In this document: positions 9,099 through 18,614 of the stretch, piece after piece
How the letters are laid out: each line of letters opens with the position of its first letter
Numbering within the stretch: position 1 is the stretch's first letter
From: Flavobacteriales bacterium UBA4466
GTDB taxonomy: Bacteria > Bacteroidota > Bacteroidia > Flavobacteriales_D > Sanyastnellaceae
NCBI GenBank assembly: GCA_905182895.1
Contig: CAJJDD010000018.1
Span: 1 to 40,129, forward strand
Direction: 5' to 3'
DNA: 40,129 nucleotides
Notes under the pieces: generated by a model
Databases searched by the model: none
What the model was told of the DNA's origin: nothing
What the model saw: only the letters and a program-made list of their open reading frames with translations
Position numbers and translations under genes: made by a program

Positions 9099-9236
9099 GA
9101 AGGTCTCAGATTATTCAGAGGTCAGCACTGGAAAAGTAGAGATGATTTCCAGTGTGAAGTGGAAAGAGAAGTTCTGAAATGGGTCTATAAAATCGCTCAG
9201 GAATCTAAAAGAAGGACTGAAACATACTTTCTATAG
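9099..9236 (+). pseudogene. Unrecognised coding-like fragment (about 45 residues)
   Basis: The frame from 9099 to the TAG at 9234-9236 reads GLRLFRGQHWKSRDDFQC and then EVEREVLKWVYKIAQESK. Its charged amphipathic helix pattern and Trp/Tyr placement look like real protein rather than random A/T-rich DNA. There is no start codon, and a stop lies just upstream at 9096. It could be the tail of a gene whose front was lost, as seen at other points in this window. I do not recognise the family. Confidence 0.3.
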
Positions 9237-9349
9237 AAAATTACACATTCTTTAAAATTAGCATAAATGAGATGAGTAAACTTCAAAAAGAGTTCATTAT
9301 TTATTTTTATATGCAACGGATCGTATAGATTTCTATGCAGCTTTAAGCT

Positions 9350-10801
9350 ATGATAACTCTATTCCTAATTTTGGCTGTTACATGTTCATTTAATCTAATA
9401 GCCCAGCAGCCAGATTGTTTCGATGCCTGTTTTTATGATCCAGATGTATTATGTATTTCACTCTTTGATCCCGTTTGTGGGTGTGATGGAGTAGAATATT
9501 CTAATTCTTGTTTTGCCTTAACTAGTGGAATTCCTAGTTGGACTTATGGCGCCTGTTCTAGTTCGCTTTGCAACGCTGAAACTAGCATTCAGTCTGTTTA
9601 CCAAGGTTCTACTGGGACTGACGATGAACCTCAATCGTATGCCGCAGACGAATATTGCTTTCAAGCAGAGTCTAATGATGAATTAAGCGAAGAAGCTACT
9701 TTTCAATGGGATTTTGGAAATGGTCAAACTAGTTCAGAATTAAGCCCGTGTGCTAGTTTTACTACCATATCTGATGGTCAACCCGTAAATGAAGATTATC
9801 ATGTGGTACTTACTGTTACAGATGGAGATTGCCGTTATACTAGTAATCTTTTAATTAATTGTAACGCTCAAACCACTGAATGCTTAGACCTAGAAGATGT
9901 AGATTTTGGCGTTTGTGCCATGTTTTTAGGTGTTTGTGTGATTAATAGCAGCTGTGTGGATATTTCTGGATGTTCTACCACTGCGTTTGATGGAGTCGAT
10001 TACTCAGCATATTTTTTCACTTCTTATGAGGACTGTAGCTCAGAGTGTGGTTCTTGTGTAAATCCTACTCAAATAAATTTAGATGCCATTTGTCCTACAG
10101 TAGTAATACCAGTATGTGGATGCGATGGAATAACCTATAATAACTCGTGTGAAGCTGAAAATTATTATGGAATTACAACTTACACAGATGGCCCATGTTC
10201 ATCTCAAATAGAGCCGTGTGATGAACTATCCAATATAGATTTCGGTTTTTGTGACATGCTTCTAGGAGTAGGTATAGTAGATGGCCTATGCACTTATGTA
10301 AGTGGATGCAGCTATACGGCTAGTGATGGGGTAGATTATTCAGAATCATTCTTCACTGATATGGCTAGCTGCAGTGGCTGTGATCAATCAGCGTGTTTTA
10401 ATCCTCAGCAAGTAGATCCTAATGGAATCTGTGATGGACAGTACCTTCCAGTCTGTGGGTGTGATTCTGTAACTTATATTAATGAGTGCGGGGCTATTAA
10501 TTCGGGAGTAACTAGTTGGATTGAAGGAGAGTGTTTAACAGATTTAATAGAGGAAAATACATCTTTAGCATTTATAGTTTACCCTAATCCATCAGAAGAT
10601 TTAATGACTATCGAATTTAATCAGTCATTTACAGGGAAACTTAGGTTAATCAATAATCTTGGTCAGACTATTCATTTAGAAGGTATAAGAAGTCAGAGAA
10701 TGCTTACGCTAGACGTAAGTTCACATGATGTAGGCTTTTATACCTTGATAATATCAGATAATAGGAGCGCTAATATCTTGAGAAGAGTCCTTAAGAAATA
10801 A
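9350..10801 (+). CDS. Secreted multi-domain protein: three Kazal-like domains, PKD-like domain, T9SS sorting domain
   Basis: The signal peptide covers residues 1-19 of 483. Kazal-type serine protease inhibitor domains lie at about 23-69, 236-283 and 349-395, each with the PVCGCDG.xY.N.C core. A PKD-like beta domain (FQWDFGNGQTSS) sits at about 97-165. A Cys-rich module of about 52 residues (DFG-C-M-LGV, then SGC, then DGVDYS and FF) occurs twice, at about 178-230 and 290-342, each time directly before a Kazal domain. This gives two tandem copies of a module-plus-Kazal unit. Residues 408-483 form a T9SS type A domain (VYPNPSEDLMTIEF to the final KK). It is probably a cell-surface or released protease inhibitor. 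The end overlaps a convergent small gene by 11 nt. Confidence 0.85.
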   Translation: MITLFLILAVTCSFNLIAQQPDCFDACFYDPDVLCISLFDPVCGCDGVEYSNSCFALTSGIPSWTYGACSSSLCNAETSIQSVYQGSTGTDDEPQSYAADEYCFQAESNDELSEEATFQWDFGNGQTSSELSPCASFTTISDGQPVNEDYHVVLTVTDGDCRYTSNLLINCNAQTTECLDLEDVDFGVCAMFLGVCVINSSCVDISGCSTTAFDGVDYSAYFFTSYEDCSSECGSCVNPTQINLDAICPTVVIPVCGCDGITYNNSCEAENYYGITTYTDGPCSSQIEPCDELSNIDFGFCDMLLGVGIVDGLCTYVSGCSYTASDGVDYSESFFTDMASCSGCDQSACFNPQQVDPNGICDGQYLPVCGCDSVTYINECGAINSGVTSWIEGECLTDLIEENTSLAFIVYPNPSEDLMTIEFNQSFTGKLRLINNLGQTIHLEGIRSQRMLTLDVSSHDVGFYTLIISDNRSANILRRVLKK

Positions 10802-10904
10802 AGTAGATAACTGCTATAACTATAGCGAAACAGCTAAGGGCAAACACCACTGGACCAGCGATTTCATTCTGTTCTGGCTCTTGATGATCTGTATGTTCTG
10901 ACAT
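10791..10904 (-). CDS. Small single-pass membrane protein (37 residues)
   Basis: From the ATG at 10904 the product is MSEHTDHQEPEQNEIAG followed by a hydrophobic helix (PVVFALSCFAIVIAVIYFIS). The acidic, His-rich head and single C-terminal membrane segment look genuine. An upstream in-frame ATG at 10982 would add an unlikely basic stretch, so the shorter form is preferred. The gene is convergent with the Kazal gene and overlaps its last 11 nt. Function is unknown; short helices like this occur as subunits of respiratory complexes, but nothing here shows that. Confidence 0.5.
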   Translation of the reverse strand: MSEHTDHQEPEQNEIAGPVVFALSCFAIVIAVIYFIS

Positions 10905-11125
10905 TGGAGTACTTTTTATAGTGCGGTGCAAAAATAATTGAGTTATCTGCTTAGTACTAACTAATTCTTTTATTATTATCAAATAACTTCTTTTAACCTG
11001 TCTAGGGTTAATTAATAACCAACAATTAGAATGTTTCTAAGGGATAATTAATGAGGGTTTAAGCAACCATTCTTGTACTACATTCGTGTTACTGCAAGGA
11101 CACCTGCACCGATAAATTTGAATAC

Positions 11126-14100
11126 ATGAAAAAAACAGCATTAGCGTTATTTTTACTTATTACTATAAGCGCTCAATCACAAGTTGTTATTAATGAATAC
11201 AGCGCGGCCAATAGAGACGTTTGGACCGATAATTATGGAGATGATCCAGATTGGTTTGAGCTATATAATTCTGGAGGAGCTGCGGTTAATCTAGGGGGGT
11301 ATTTTCTAACCGATAATCCGGATAATTTAGATAAATGGGAGATTCCATTGGGATTTACCGTTAATGCTGGAGAAACAGTAAGAATTTGGGCTTCAGGTAG
11401 AGGTGAGTCAGATGGTGTTAATCATCATGCAGATTTTAAACTAACGCAAATGCGTCAAGAGTTTATTATTCTATCAGATCCTGGGTTAACTATTCTAGAT
11501 CAAGTTTGGATAGAATCTCCTAACAAGCTAGGCCACTCCTCAGGGAGGTTAACTGATGGAGGTGAAGTGTGGGGAGTTTTCGAAAACCCTACACCAGGAA
11601 ATCCGAATTCAGGTGGAGTTACTGGTTATGCACCTACTCCTGTTTTTTCTCAAGCAGCAGGTTTTTACGGAGGAGCACAAAACATTTCCATAACTACTGA
11701 TTCAGGCTTCGATATTAGATACACTACAGATGGAACAGAGCCTGATGCTGGCTCAGCTTTATATGCTGCTCCAGTAAATTTAGCAGATGTAACTACATTA
11801 AGAGCTAGAAGTTTCTCTGATGGAGGTTCTGATCATATTGAAAGTTTTACCGCGACTAATACATACTTTATAGCAGTTAGTCACACGTTTTCTACATTCT
11901 CTGTCAACGGCCAATTAAGTACTGCTGGAAATGGAGGTTCTGGTGGCGGAGGAGGCGGAGGCTGGGGAGGAGGTGGAGGTCCTCACATCGTTTCTGTAGA
12001 ATTTTTCGATGAACATTAGTTGACAAAGCAAGAGGTGAATTTAACGAGCACGGAAATGATTCATGGGCTTATAATCAAAGAGGAATGAGGCTTCATGTTC
12101 ATGATGAATATGGCTATGCCAATAAGATAGATCATCAGATGTTTTCTGTAAAAGATAGAACAGATTTTGATGTGATAATAATCAAAGCAGCGGGTTCTGA
12201 TAATTATCCAGGGTCGCCAGCCCCTACCGCAGCTCACTTAAGAGATGGATGGGTACAAACTCTGAGTCATAATGCAGGTTTAGAAGTAGATGAAAGAACT
12301 TATGAGCACACTATAAACTACTTAAATGGGGAGTATTGGGGAGTTTATGAATACAGAGAAAGAATAGACGAAGATTTTACTCAAGAATATTATAATACAT
12401 CTGGAAATGAGATGGATATGTTAGAGCAGTGGGGAGGAGTAGATGTAGAATATGGAACACTGCAGAACTGGGAAGATACGTATGATTTCATTCGTTTGAA
12501 TGATATGACTGTAGACGCTAATTATCAAGCAGCGTTGCAATTGATTAGTAAAGAAAGTTTTATCGATTACATGATAATTAACACGTTTTTCGTGAATTCC
12601 GATTGGCTAAACTGGAACACGAAATGGTGGCAAGGATTAGATGCAAATAATCCTATGCCTTGGAGATATGCCTTATGGGATATGGATAACATTTCAGATT
12701 TAGGACAGAATTATACCGGGTGGAGTTCGACCGGTTTTGAATCGCCAACAGTTTGCGAGGTGTCTACAGTATTCGGAAATGGACCGTCATGGAATTCCGA
12801 TGTAGGTCATTCGGAAATCTACCGGAACTTATTAGAGAACGAATCATTCTTCCAAGATTATATTAACAGATATACTGACTTATTAAATGGGGCATTGCAT
12901 TGTGATGCGATGACCGCACTCTTAGACCAATTCGAGGCTGAGATGCTTCCTGAAATGCAAGGTCAAGTAGATAGATGGGGTGGAAGTGTAGCAGGGTGGC
13001 AAGATAATGTTGACGCTATTAGACAATTCAATTGTGACAGATATGATTTTGTGTATACTGTTATACAAGATTGTTTTCCAGATTTAGAAGGCCCTTTTAA
13101 TGTTACCGCTAATGTAAACGGAGTAGGAGAGATTCTATTCAGTACCACATCTGTAACAGATACATTCGAAGGAATTTATTTTGGAGGATTAACTATTTCT
13201 TTAGAAGCTATTGAAACTTGTGGTTCTACTTTTACTGGATGGAATGTAGTCTCTGGTGATGCGGTATTTGCAGACCCTATGGCATTTAATCAAGAAGTGA
13301 ACTTAACTAGTGATTTAGTCGTAGAAGCGACATTCATTCCTAATAATGCTCCTATTGATATTTATTTTCAAACAGACCCTCCAGGATTCGGAGGTATAAT
13401 GATAGATGGAATAGAGATTACTACACCAGGCACATATGCGTATACAGCAGGCACCCAATTAGAACTGTCAGCTATAGAAAGTGGATTTGAAATTTTCGAT
13501 AACTGGGAAGTAATCATACGATGTCGTTCTTGGAGACGATGATGATGCAGTTATTTCATTAAATGCGTGTGAAAATGATACGATTATTGCAGAATTTGAT
13601 GTGTTTTTAAGTGATCAGCTAACTTTTAACGTTATGCCTGTTGGTTCTGGTACGATTACAGCAGAGGGATTAGTTATTCCTGTTTATCCAACCACTGACG
13701 ATTTTGCCATTGATTTAAATATTGATGCAGAAGCTACTCCTGCAGATGCGTCTTGGCAGTTTGTTGAATGGCAGTTAAATAATCATGTACTTAATCCAGA
13801 TGAATTCTCTACTATCGTTGACTTTGATTTTCTTGTAGAGGATACACTTATAGCTATATTTCGAGGAAGTCCCTACTTTCTCAGTAGTCATTGATCTTTC
13901 AGATGCTGATGCTGGAATAATTACAAGCTCTGGTAATGAATATGAAGCTGGAGATATTATAGAGATTATAGAAGGAGGTACATTAAGCTTAAATGTAACT
14001 GCTAATGAATGGTATGAGTTTGATTACTGGGTGACTTCAGGCGGTGTGATTATAGATGGAAATGACACGGATGCTCTTTTAGATTTTATTATAAACGGAG

Positions 14101-14949
14101 ATGGAACGATAACAGCTGTATTTATTTATACTGAGCACTGGGATATATCTATTGATGTTTTTCCTATAGGTTCAGGAACAGTTAATCTAGAGGGGTTAGA
14201 TTTAACTACATATCCTCAGATAGAGACGTATACAATTAATGATAATATAGATTTAATAGCTACGCCTATAGATCAGTGGTGGTATTTCAGTCATTGGGAG
14301 GCTGCAGGTCAATTATTTACACCAGATAACCTACAGACGGCAGTTTCAGCCAGCATTCAATCTGGTGACGCTATAGTAGCAGTGTTTCATTGAGTTAGAG
14401 AATTATGACATTACAGTCCAGGTGAAACCTGAAAATGCAGGTGTCGTAACCTTTGATTTAGGATATGTGACAAGCACAGAATGGACGGGAGTTATTCAGG
14501 GGAATGTACCTTCTGCATTTACTGCAGTAGAGAATCCGTTCTACAAGTTTATAGGCTGGACAAGTTCTTCTCATGCACCCACACCATCAAACGATAATGC
14601 TAACGTAGTATTTAACTTTGGTCAAACAGATACTGTGGTAGCAGTATTTGAGCAGATAGATTTTTCGTTTTTCATTCCTAATACATTTACTCCAAATCAA
14701 GATGGGTTAAATGAGGTTTGGCTGCCCGTTTCTTCAGCAGCCGATCCAGAAGCATATCATTGTATTATATTCAATAGACAGGGAGAAGTGGTTTTCGAAA
14801 CTAAAGACCTATATGAGGGTTGGGATGGTTCATTCCTGGGTAAAGACCACTATGTGATAGATGGTGTTTATAATTTCATCATAACGACGAAGTCATATCA
14901 TGAACTAGGAAACATTACTAAGAAAGGACATATTACTATTATTAGGTAA
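11126..14949 (+). CDS. Large secreted protein: lamin-tail domain, CotH kinase-like domain, six beta repeats, T9SS type B domain (several frameshifts)
   Basis: The repaired product is about 1,270 residues. After a signal peptide (MKKTALALFLLITISAQSQ) come a lamin-tail domain (VINEYSAANRDVWTD to about residue 145), a chitobiase-C-like beta domain (IRYTTDGTEPD), a Gly-rich linker near 11932-11985, and a CotH domain (INYLNGEYWGVYEYRERIDE; WDMDNISDL at about 12670-12700). Six divergent repeats of about 80 residues follow from 13088 to 14660, each with a GSG/GxG turn, an F.(G/H/Y)W strand and a final V/I-AxF strand. The C-terminal CHU_C/T9SS type B domain (FIPNTFTPNQDGLNEVW) ends at the stop at 14949. 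Frame changes are needed near 12017, 13517, 13872 (CCC), and 14386 (TTT). CotH proteins phosphorylate secreted proteins in Bacillus; the role here is unknown, with surface adhesion or modification likely. Confidence 0.85.
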
Positions 14950-14964
14950 TAGAAAATCTCCTAC

Positions 14965-14994
14965 AAAAAAAGGTCAGCATAGCTGGCCTTTTTT
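14965..14994 (+). terminator. Rho-independent terminator after the CotH gene
   Basis: AAAAAGGTCAGC pairs with GCTGGCCTTTTT (one G-U pair) around a short loop, ending in six T, 16 nt past the stop. Confidence 0.85.
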
Positions 14995-15015
14995 ATTGTC
15001 TAATATTAGACTTGT

Positions 15016-15429
15016 TTATCTGTTTCCTGAAAAGCTATACTCCTTAAGAACATCTATTCCAAATAGACCCTTCTCGGTTCTTACATCAATGTGAGAAGCT
15101 CTTTGAACCTCTTTCTCGAAGTACACTCCTTAGTAGATATTCATCCGCCCATACTCCATCCTCGAGATAGATTAGGCCTTCTGCCATAGAGGACGGCTCT
15201 CCTTCGTAAGGGCTGAACTGGTAAGCGTGCTTTCTGTTCTTTAGGAGAATGCGACAGAGCGAAATTCGCCAAGAAAAGTAAGCTGAGGGCAAATGGGATT
15301 AAGCCAAGTCGAGATATAATTCTGTTTGTTTTTCTTGTATTTAAGTAGAGTTCCAGTAACATATTTAGCTCCTATGCCGAGAAGAAGAAAGAGAGAGATA
15401 ATCAAAGAAGAGCTCACCACAGTGCGCAT
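15016..15429 (-). CDS. Membrane protein of unknown function, three frameshifts
   Basis: Minus-strand pieces in three frames join into one plausible protein of about 138 residues. It runs MRTVVSSSLIISLFLLLGIG and GAKYVTGTLLKYKKNK (first helix), then RLGLIPFALSLLFLANFAL (second helix), then YQFSPYEGEPSSMAEG and LIYLEDGVWADEYLLRSVL, then VRTEKGLFGIDVLKEYSFSG, ending at a TAA at 15016-15018. Frame changes fall near 15305, 15240 and 15115. The soluble part after two helices looks conserved in style but I do not recognise it. It lies downstream of the J-domain gene in the same direction; the 110 bp between them also read coding-like (DLSIEDFRQSLSQVSKTY) and may belong to this or a lost gene. Confidence 0.45.
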
Positions 15430-15543
15430 GGTAGCAGTGAAAAATATGATAAAAGAGGTGAATCACCATGAGTGTAAGTCCAAAATTTATAGGTCTTACT
15501 CACCTGGCTGAGCGACTGTCTGAAATCTTCAATGGAGAGGTCT

Positions 15544-16094
15544 CTATATTGTTTTTCTCACATAAGCCCACCACAAAGGAAAGCCGATAGCGAATAATAC
15601 CGGAAATGTTAAAAATCCCCCCAGTCCCCTTTCTAGCGGAAACTTAATCATTAAGCCTATAATAATCATCAATAGAAAAAGGGCCACATAATTAAAGAAG
15701 TGGCTAAACACTTCTACTTAGCGCATATTCTTCAGAGGCTAAATACTCCTGTTTTAGGTTTTCTGCTCTTTCTTGTGCATCCGCTCTTTTCTTTCGCGTT
15801 TCTTCGATATCCCAGTTTTTGTGAGTCCCATATTTTTTTTTGAGATTAATATCGTCATCTTTTTTTATAGGTTCTCTTTTCTTATAATTCTGCTGCGCTC
15901 TCTTAGTGTTTCTGTACGAAAGAATAAAATCATAAGAGAACCTAAGCCGCGCGAATTCTTCCTTCGCACTGGAAGAAGGATTAACATCGGGGTGCAAATG
16001 CTTCGCCTTTTTTCTGAAAGCAGCTCTTTACCTCAGCCATCGAAGCGTCTGGCCCTAAGCCTAATTTTCTAAGATGTAACAGGTAGTCTTGCAT
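15544..16094 (-). CDS. J-domain membrane protein, two frameshifts
   Basis: The start at 16094 gives MQDYLLHLRKLGLGPDASMA and then EVK; one base near 16025 must be dropped to continue as AAFRKKAKHLHPDVNPSSSA. This is a complete N-terminal J domain with the HPD motif that stimulates the ATPase of DnaK. A charged linker rich in Lys/Arg follows (to about residue 130). A second change near 15708 leads into two membrane helices (VALFLLMIIIGLMI and LTFPVLFAIGFPLWWAYV), ending at the TAG at 15544-15546. The repaired length is about 183 residues. It is not a classic DnaJ (no Gly/Phe or zinc-finger region) but a membrane-tethered J protein that probably recruits Hsp70 to the inner membrane. The start lies 6 nt after the acyltransferase stop. 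Confidence 0.7.
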
Positions 16095-16100
16095 TGATTT

Positions 16101-16827
16101 CTACTTTCTTTTCAGCTCTTCTATAAGCTCTTTGACCTTCTCACGAGTTAGTTTTGATAGCTCGTCTAAGGTTAAGTCTGCATGATCTTCTGCTTGTCTG
16201 ACTTCTCCTATATTTACTTTAAGAGTTTTTCCAGCGTGTATCCTTAAGCTTCCTGCCGCCAGAATGTCTCTGCTTCCTAAAATACCTATAGGCACGATAT
16301 CCAGCCCATGAGTTTTGGCCATTCTAAAAGCGCCTTTCTTAAAAGGCATAAGTTCACCTGTCTTAGATCTCGTTCCTTCGGCAAATGAGATTACATTTTT
16401 TCCGCTCTTAACTTTTTCACCTGCAATTTTTATAGACTCTTGAGATTTTGTTTTATTCTTTCTATCTATAAAAATCATTCCTGTTAACCAGATGTACCAG
16501 CCTATGAATGGTACATATTTCATTTCCTTTTTAGCTATGTAATATAGCGGGTGTGAACAAGCCAACGAAACAGCAGGAGGATCTAAGTGACTCTCATGAT
16601 TAGAAATATAAATTTTTCCAGGAGATTTTTCTATATCTCTGATTTCCATATTTCTCAAATTTAGCACCGCACACAAACATTACACCGTTCGAGAATAAGT
16701 ATACCGCAGTGTTAATACATTTATCCGTAGAACCTGTAAATAGCAGAATGATGAGCCCTATCGTAGAGCCATAAGCTGCTATAATTACTATTAAGATTAA
16801 TCGAATGATATTTATGATATACTTCAT
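16101..16827 (-). CDS. plsC: 1-acyl-sn-glycerol-3-phosphate acyltransferase family protein (PlsC-like), one frameshift
   Basis: The N-terminal membrane segment (MKYIINIIRLILIVIIAAYG) is followed by the acyltransferase domain. The NHxxxxD motif is seen as NHESHLD and the second motif as FAEGTRSKTGE, with the VPIGILGSRD block after it. These mark glycerolphosphate acyltransferases, which acylate lysophosphatidic acid at the inner membrane to make phosphatidic acid. Reading shifts near 16643, between YGN and RDIEKSPGK, so one base is probably wrong. The repaired length of about 241 residues is normal. It is 20 nt downstream of the pseudouridine synthase stop and 6 nt upstream of the J-domain gene, so the run is likely an operon. 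Confidence 0.85.
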
Positions 16828-16847
16828 GCCGCTAATATCTAGTAAAA

Positions 16848-17435
16848 TTACAAGTGGAGCATCTTTTTAAATTCACTCTCATCACATTCTTTCATTTCTC
16901 CGGGTTCCAGATAAGCTAAAGAAAGCTCCTCAACAGAAACTCTAACGAGGCGAAGAGTTGGGCTAGAGATGGCAGCAGTCATTTTTCTTACCTGTCTATT
17001 TTTACCTTCACTCAGTATGAGTTTCACCCATGAAGTAGGAATAGATTTCCTTACTCGAATAGGTGGTTCTCTTTCCCAAATAAAATCTGGTTTCCCACAT
17101 GCACTGGCTTTGGCAGGCAATGTATTATAGGCTTTTTTACCCACTTTTATAGTGACAGATTTAGCGAGTTGAGCTAGAGCTTCTTCGGTAATTTCTCCAT
17201 CTACCTGAACATAATAACATCTTTCATGCTTATTTTTAGGCAGTAGAAGCCGCTGATTAATAGACGTATCATTCGTTAAAAGAAGTAAACCTTCAGACTC
17301 GGCATCTAATCTTCCCACACTGTATACATCTTCAGGCAGGTTTAGAATTTGGGAGAGACCTTTCCATTTCCCTTCATCAGTAAACTGTGATAGGTAGCCG
17401 TAGGGCTTGTTGAATTTATAATATCTGCGTTGCAA
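16848..17435 (-). CDS. Pseudouridine synthase, RsuA/RluE family
   Basis: The 195-residue protein opens YYKFNKPYGYLSQFTDEGKW and carries the catalytic motif VGRLDAESEGLLLLTND with Asp44 as the nucleophile. The family's C-terminal GKNRQVRKM motif is present. No S4 RNA-binding domain precedes it, which fits the short RluE type that makes pseudouridine in 23S rRNA. The exact target uridine cannot be deduced, so no symbol is assigned. No frame changes. The divergent Omp85 gene starts 60 nt away. Confidence 0.9.
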   Translation of the reverse strand: MQRRYYKFNKPYGYLSQFTDEGKWKGLSQILNLPEDVYSVGRLDAESEGLLLLTNDTSINQRLLLPKNKHERCYYVQVDGEITEEALAQLAKSVTIKVGKKAYNTLPAKASACGKPDFIWEREPPIRVRKSIPTSWVKLILSEGKNRQVRKMTAAISSPTLRLVRVSVEELSLAYLEPGEMKECDESEFKKMLHL

Positions 17436-17494
17436 TAGGTATATCTTTTTTCAATCGTTTTCGAAAGTAAACATTCACATAGTATCTTGGCTTA

Positions 17495-18604
17495 ATGTTT
17501 AAGAATTTCCTTCTTCTATTTTTTCTCTTGAGCTTTTTCCACGGAAACGGTCAGGAAGAAGTTACAGATATTGCTACGCAGGAAAGCGACACCACTAGTA
17601 GCGAAAGAAAGAATTTATTAATAGGATTTCCAGCGGCATATTACACTCCCGAAACCAAGTGGGGTTTCGGTGCAGGAGGAATATATAATTTTTATATAGA
17701 CAAGAATGATAGCATTAGTCCATCTAGCCAGCTGCAGTTAGCCGCTTCATATACTCAGCGTAAACAGGTGTTAATTTATCTGCCTTTTAATATTTACTTG
17801 GATGAGTGGAGTAATGTAATAGAGGGTGAGTTTGGATATTATGATTATATATATCCTTTCTATGGCCTAGGTGATGAGAGCAGAAAAGAGGACTTTGAAA
17901 ATTATAATTCTCGCTATTTTAGGTTTCAAATAGACGGCTTGAAGAAAGTGAAAAAAGATATTTTTGCTGGTTTTAGGTATTGGATAGATACTCCTGATAT
18001 CTATAAAATGGAAGCAGGAGGGATTTTAGATTCTTATGATGTTCTGGGTGAAACAGGGGGTGTCATAAGTGGATTTGGTCCGGTAGTTAGATTAGATAAA
18101 AGAGACAATGTGTACAGCACGTCTAAAGGAAGTTATGTGAGCATTCTTTATCAAGGGTTTAATAAGTCTATAGGCAGCGAGTTTGACTTCGGTCGGGTGC
18201 GCTTAGATGCTAGGAAGTTTTGGAGTTTGAAGAAAGTAACCCTGGCAGCACAGTTATACGGAGATATTAATTGGGGAGATGTTCCGTTTTTCCAAAAAGC
18301 CAGGCTAGGTGGAACTAAAAGATTAAGAGGATATTTAGAGGGTAGATACATCGATGATGTTTCTATAGTTCCGCAGATAGAAGTTAGAAGAGATATATGG
18401 AGAAGAATAGGTGGAGTAGGTTTCTTGAGCGCAGGAAGTGTAATGCCTTCTTTAAAGGAGTTAGCTAATAGTAAATGGAGATATACCTATGGCGCTGGTC
18501 TGCGCTATACCTTAGACGAAGATAAAGGAATTAAAATTAGAGTAGATTATGCATTTACTCCTGAGGGAACCAATTTTTATTTTACTATTGGAGAAGCTTT
18601 TTAA
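17495..18604 (+). CDS. BamA/TamA (Omp85) family outer-membrane protein without POTRA domains
   Basis: A signal peptide (about residues 1-20, ending FFHGNGQ) leads to a short linker and a 330-residue beta-barrel. The Omp85 hallmark of the L6 loop appears as KRLRGYLEGRY (residues 275-285), and the barrel ends in a strand closing with Phe (NFYFTIGEAF). No POTRA repeats are present, and the N-terminal linker is too short to hold any. Such barrel-only members occur widely in Bacteroidota; their cargo is unknown. They may insert lipids or proteins or export a passenger. It is followed after 10 nt by a lipoprotein gene. Confidence 0.85.
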   Translation: MFKNFLLLFFLLSFFHGNGQEEVTDIATQESDTTSSERKNLLIGFPAAYYTPETKWGFGAGGIYNFYIDKNDSISPSSQLQLAASYTQRKQVLIYLPFNIYLDEWSNVIEGEFGYYDYIYPFYGLGDESRKEDFENYNSRYFRFQIDGLKKVKKDIFAGFRYWIDTPDIYKMEAGGILDSYDVLGETGGVISGFGPVVRLDKRDNVYSTSKGSYVSILYQGFNKSIGSEFDFGRVRLDARKFWSLKKVTLAAQLYGDINWGDVPFFQKARLGGTKRLRGYLEGRYIDDVSIVPQIEVRRDIWRRIGGVGFLSAGSVMPSLKELANSKWRYTYGAGLRYTLDEDKGIKIRVDYAFTPEGTNFYFTIGEAF

Positions 18605-18614
18605 TAAAAATAAA

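Larger units (their letters stand above)
8919..9349. other. 431-bp gene-poor spacer with a hairpin and a short coding-like remnant
   Basis: This interval between DPP11 and the Kazal protein holds a perfect stem-loop at 8977-9006 and a coding-like fragment at 9099-9236, listed separately. The rest is A/T-rich with no recognised gene. The last 100 bases presumably carry the promoter for the gene at 9350, but no convincing TAnnTTTG element was placed. Confidence 0.5.

Noticed and set aside
9126-9154. Inverted repeat CACTGGAAA / TTTCCAGTG
   Set aside because: Falls in the coding-like fragment at 9099-9236, has a long loop and no T tract, and there is no gene end that needs it.
9350-10801. Kazal protein as a polymorphic toxin
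   Set aside because: It has no toxin-like C-terminal domain; the end is a T9SS sorting domain and no immunity gene follows.
11113-11120. TAAATTTG 5 nt before the CotH ATG as a promoter
   Set aside because: It would put the transcript start at the ATG itself (leaderless); no TTG lies at a suitable distance, so chance in A/T-rich DNA is more likely.
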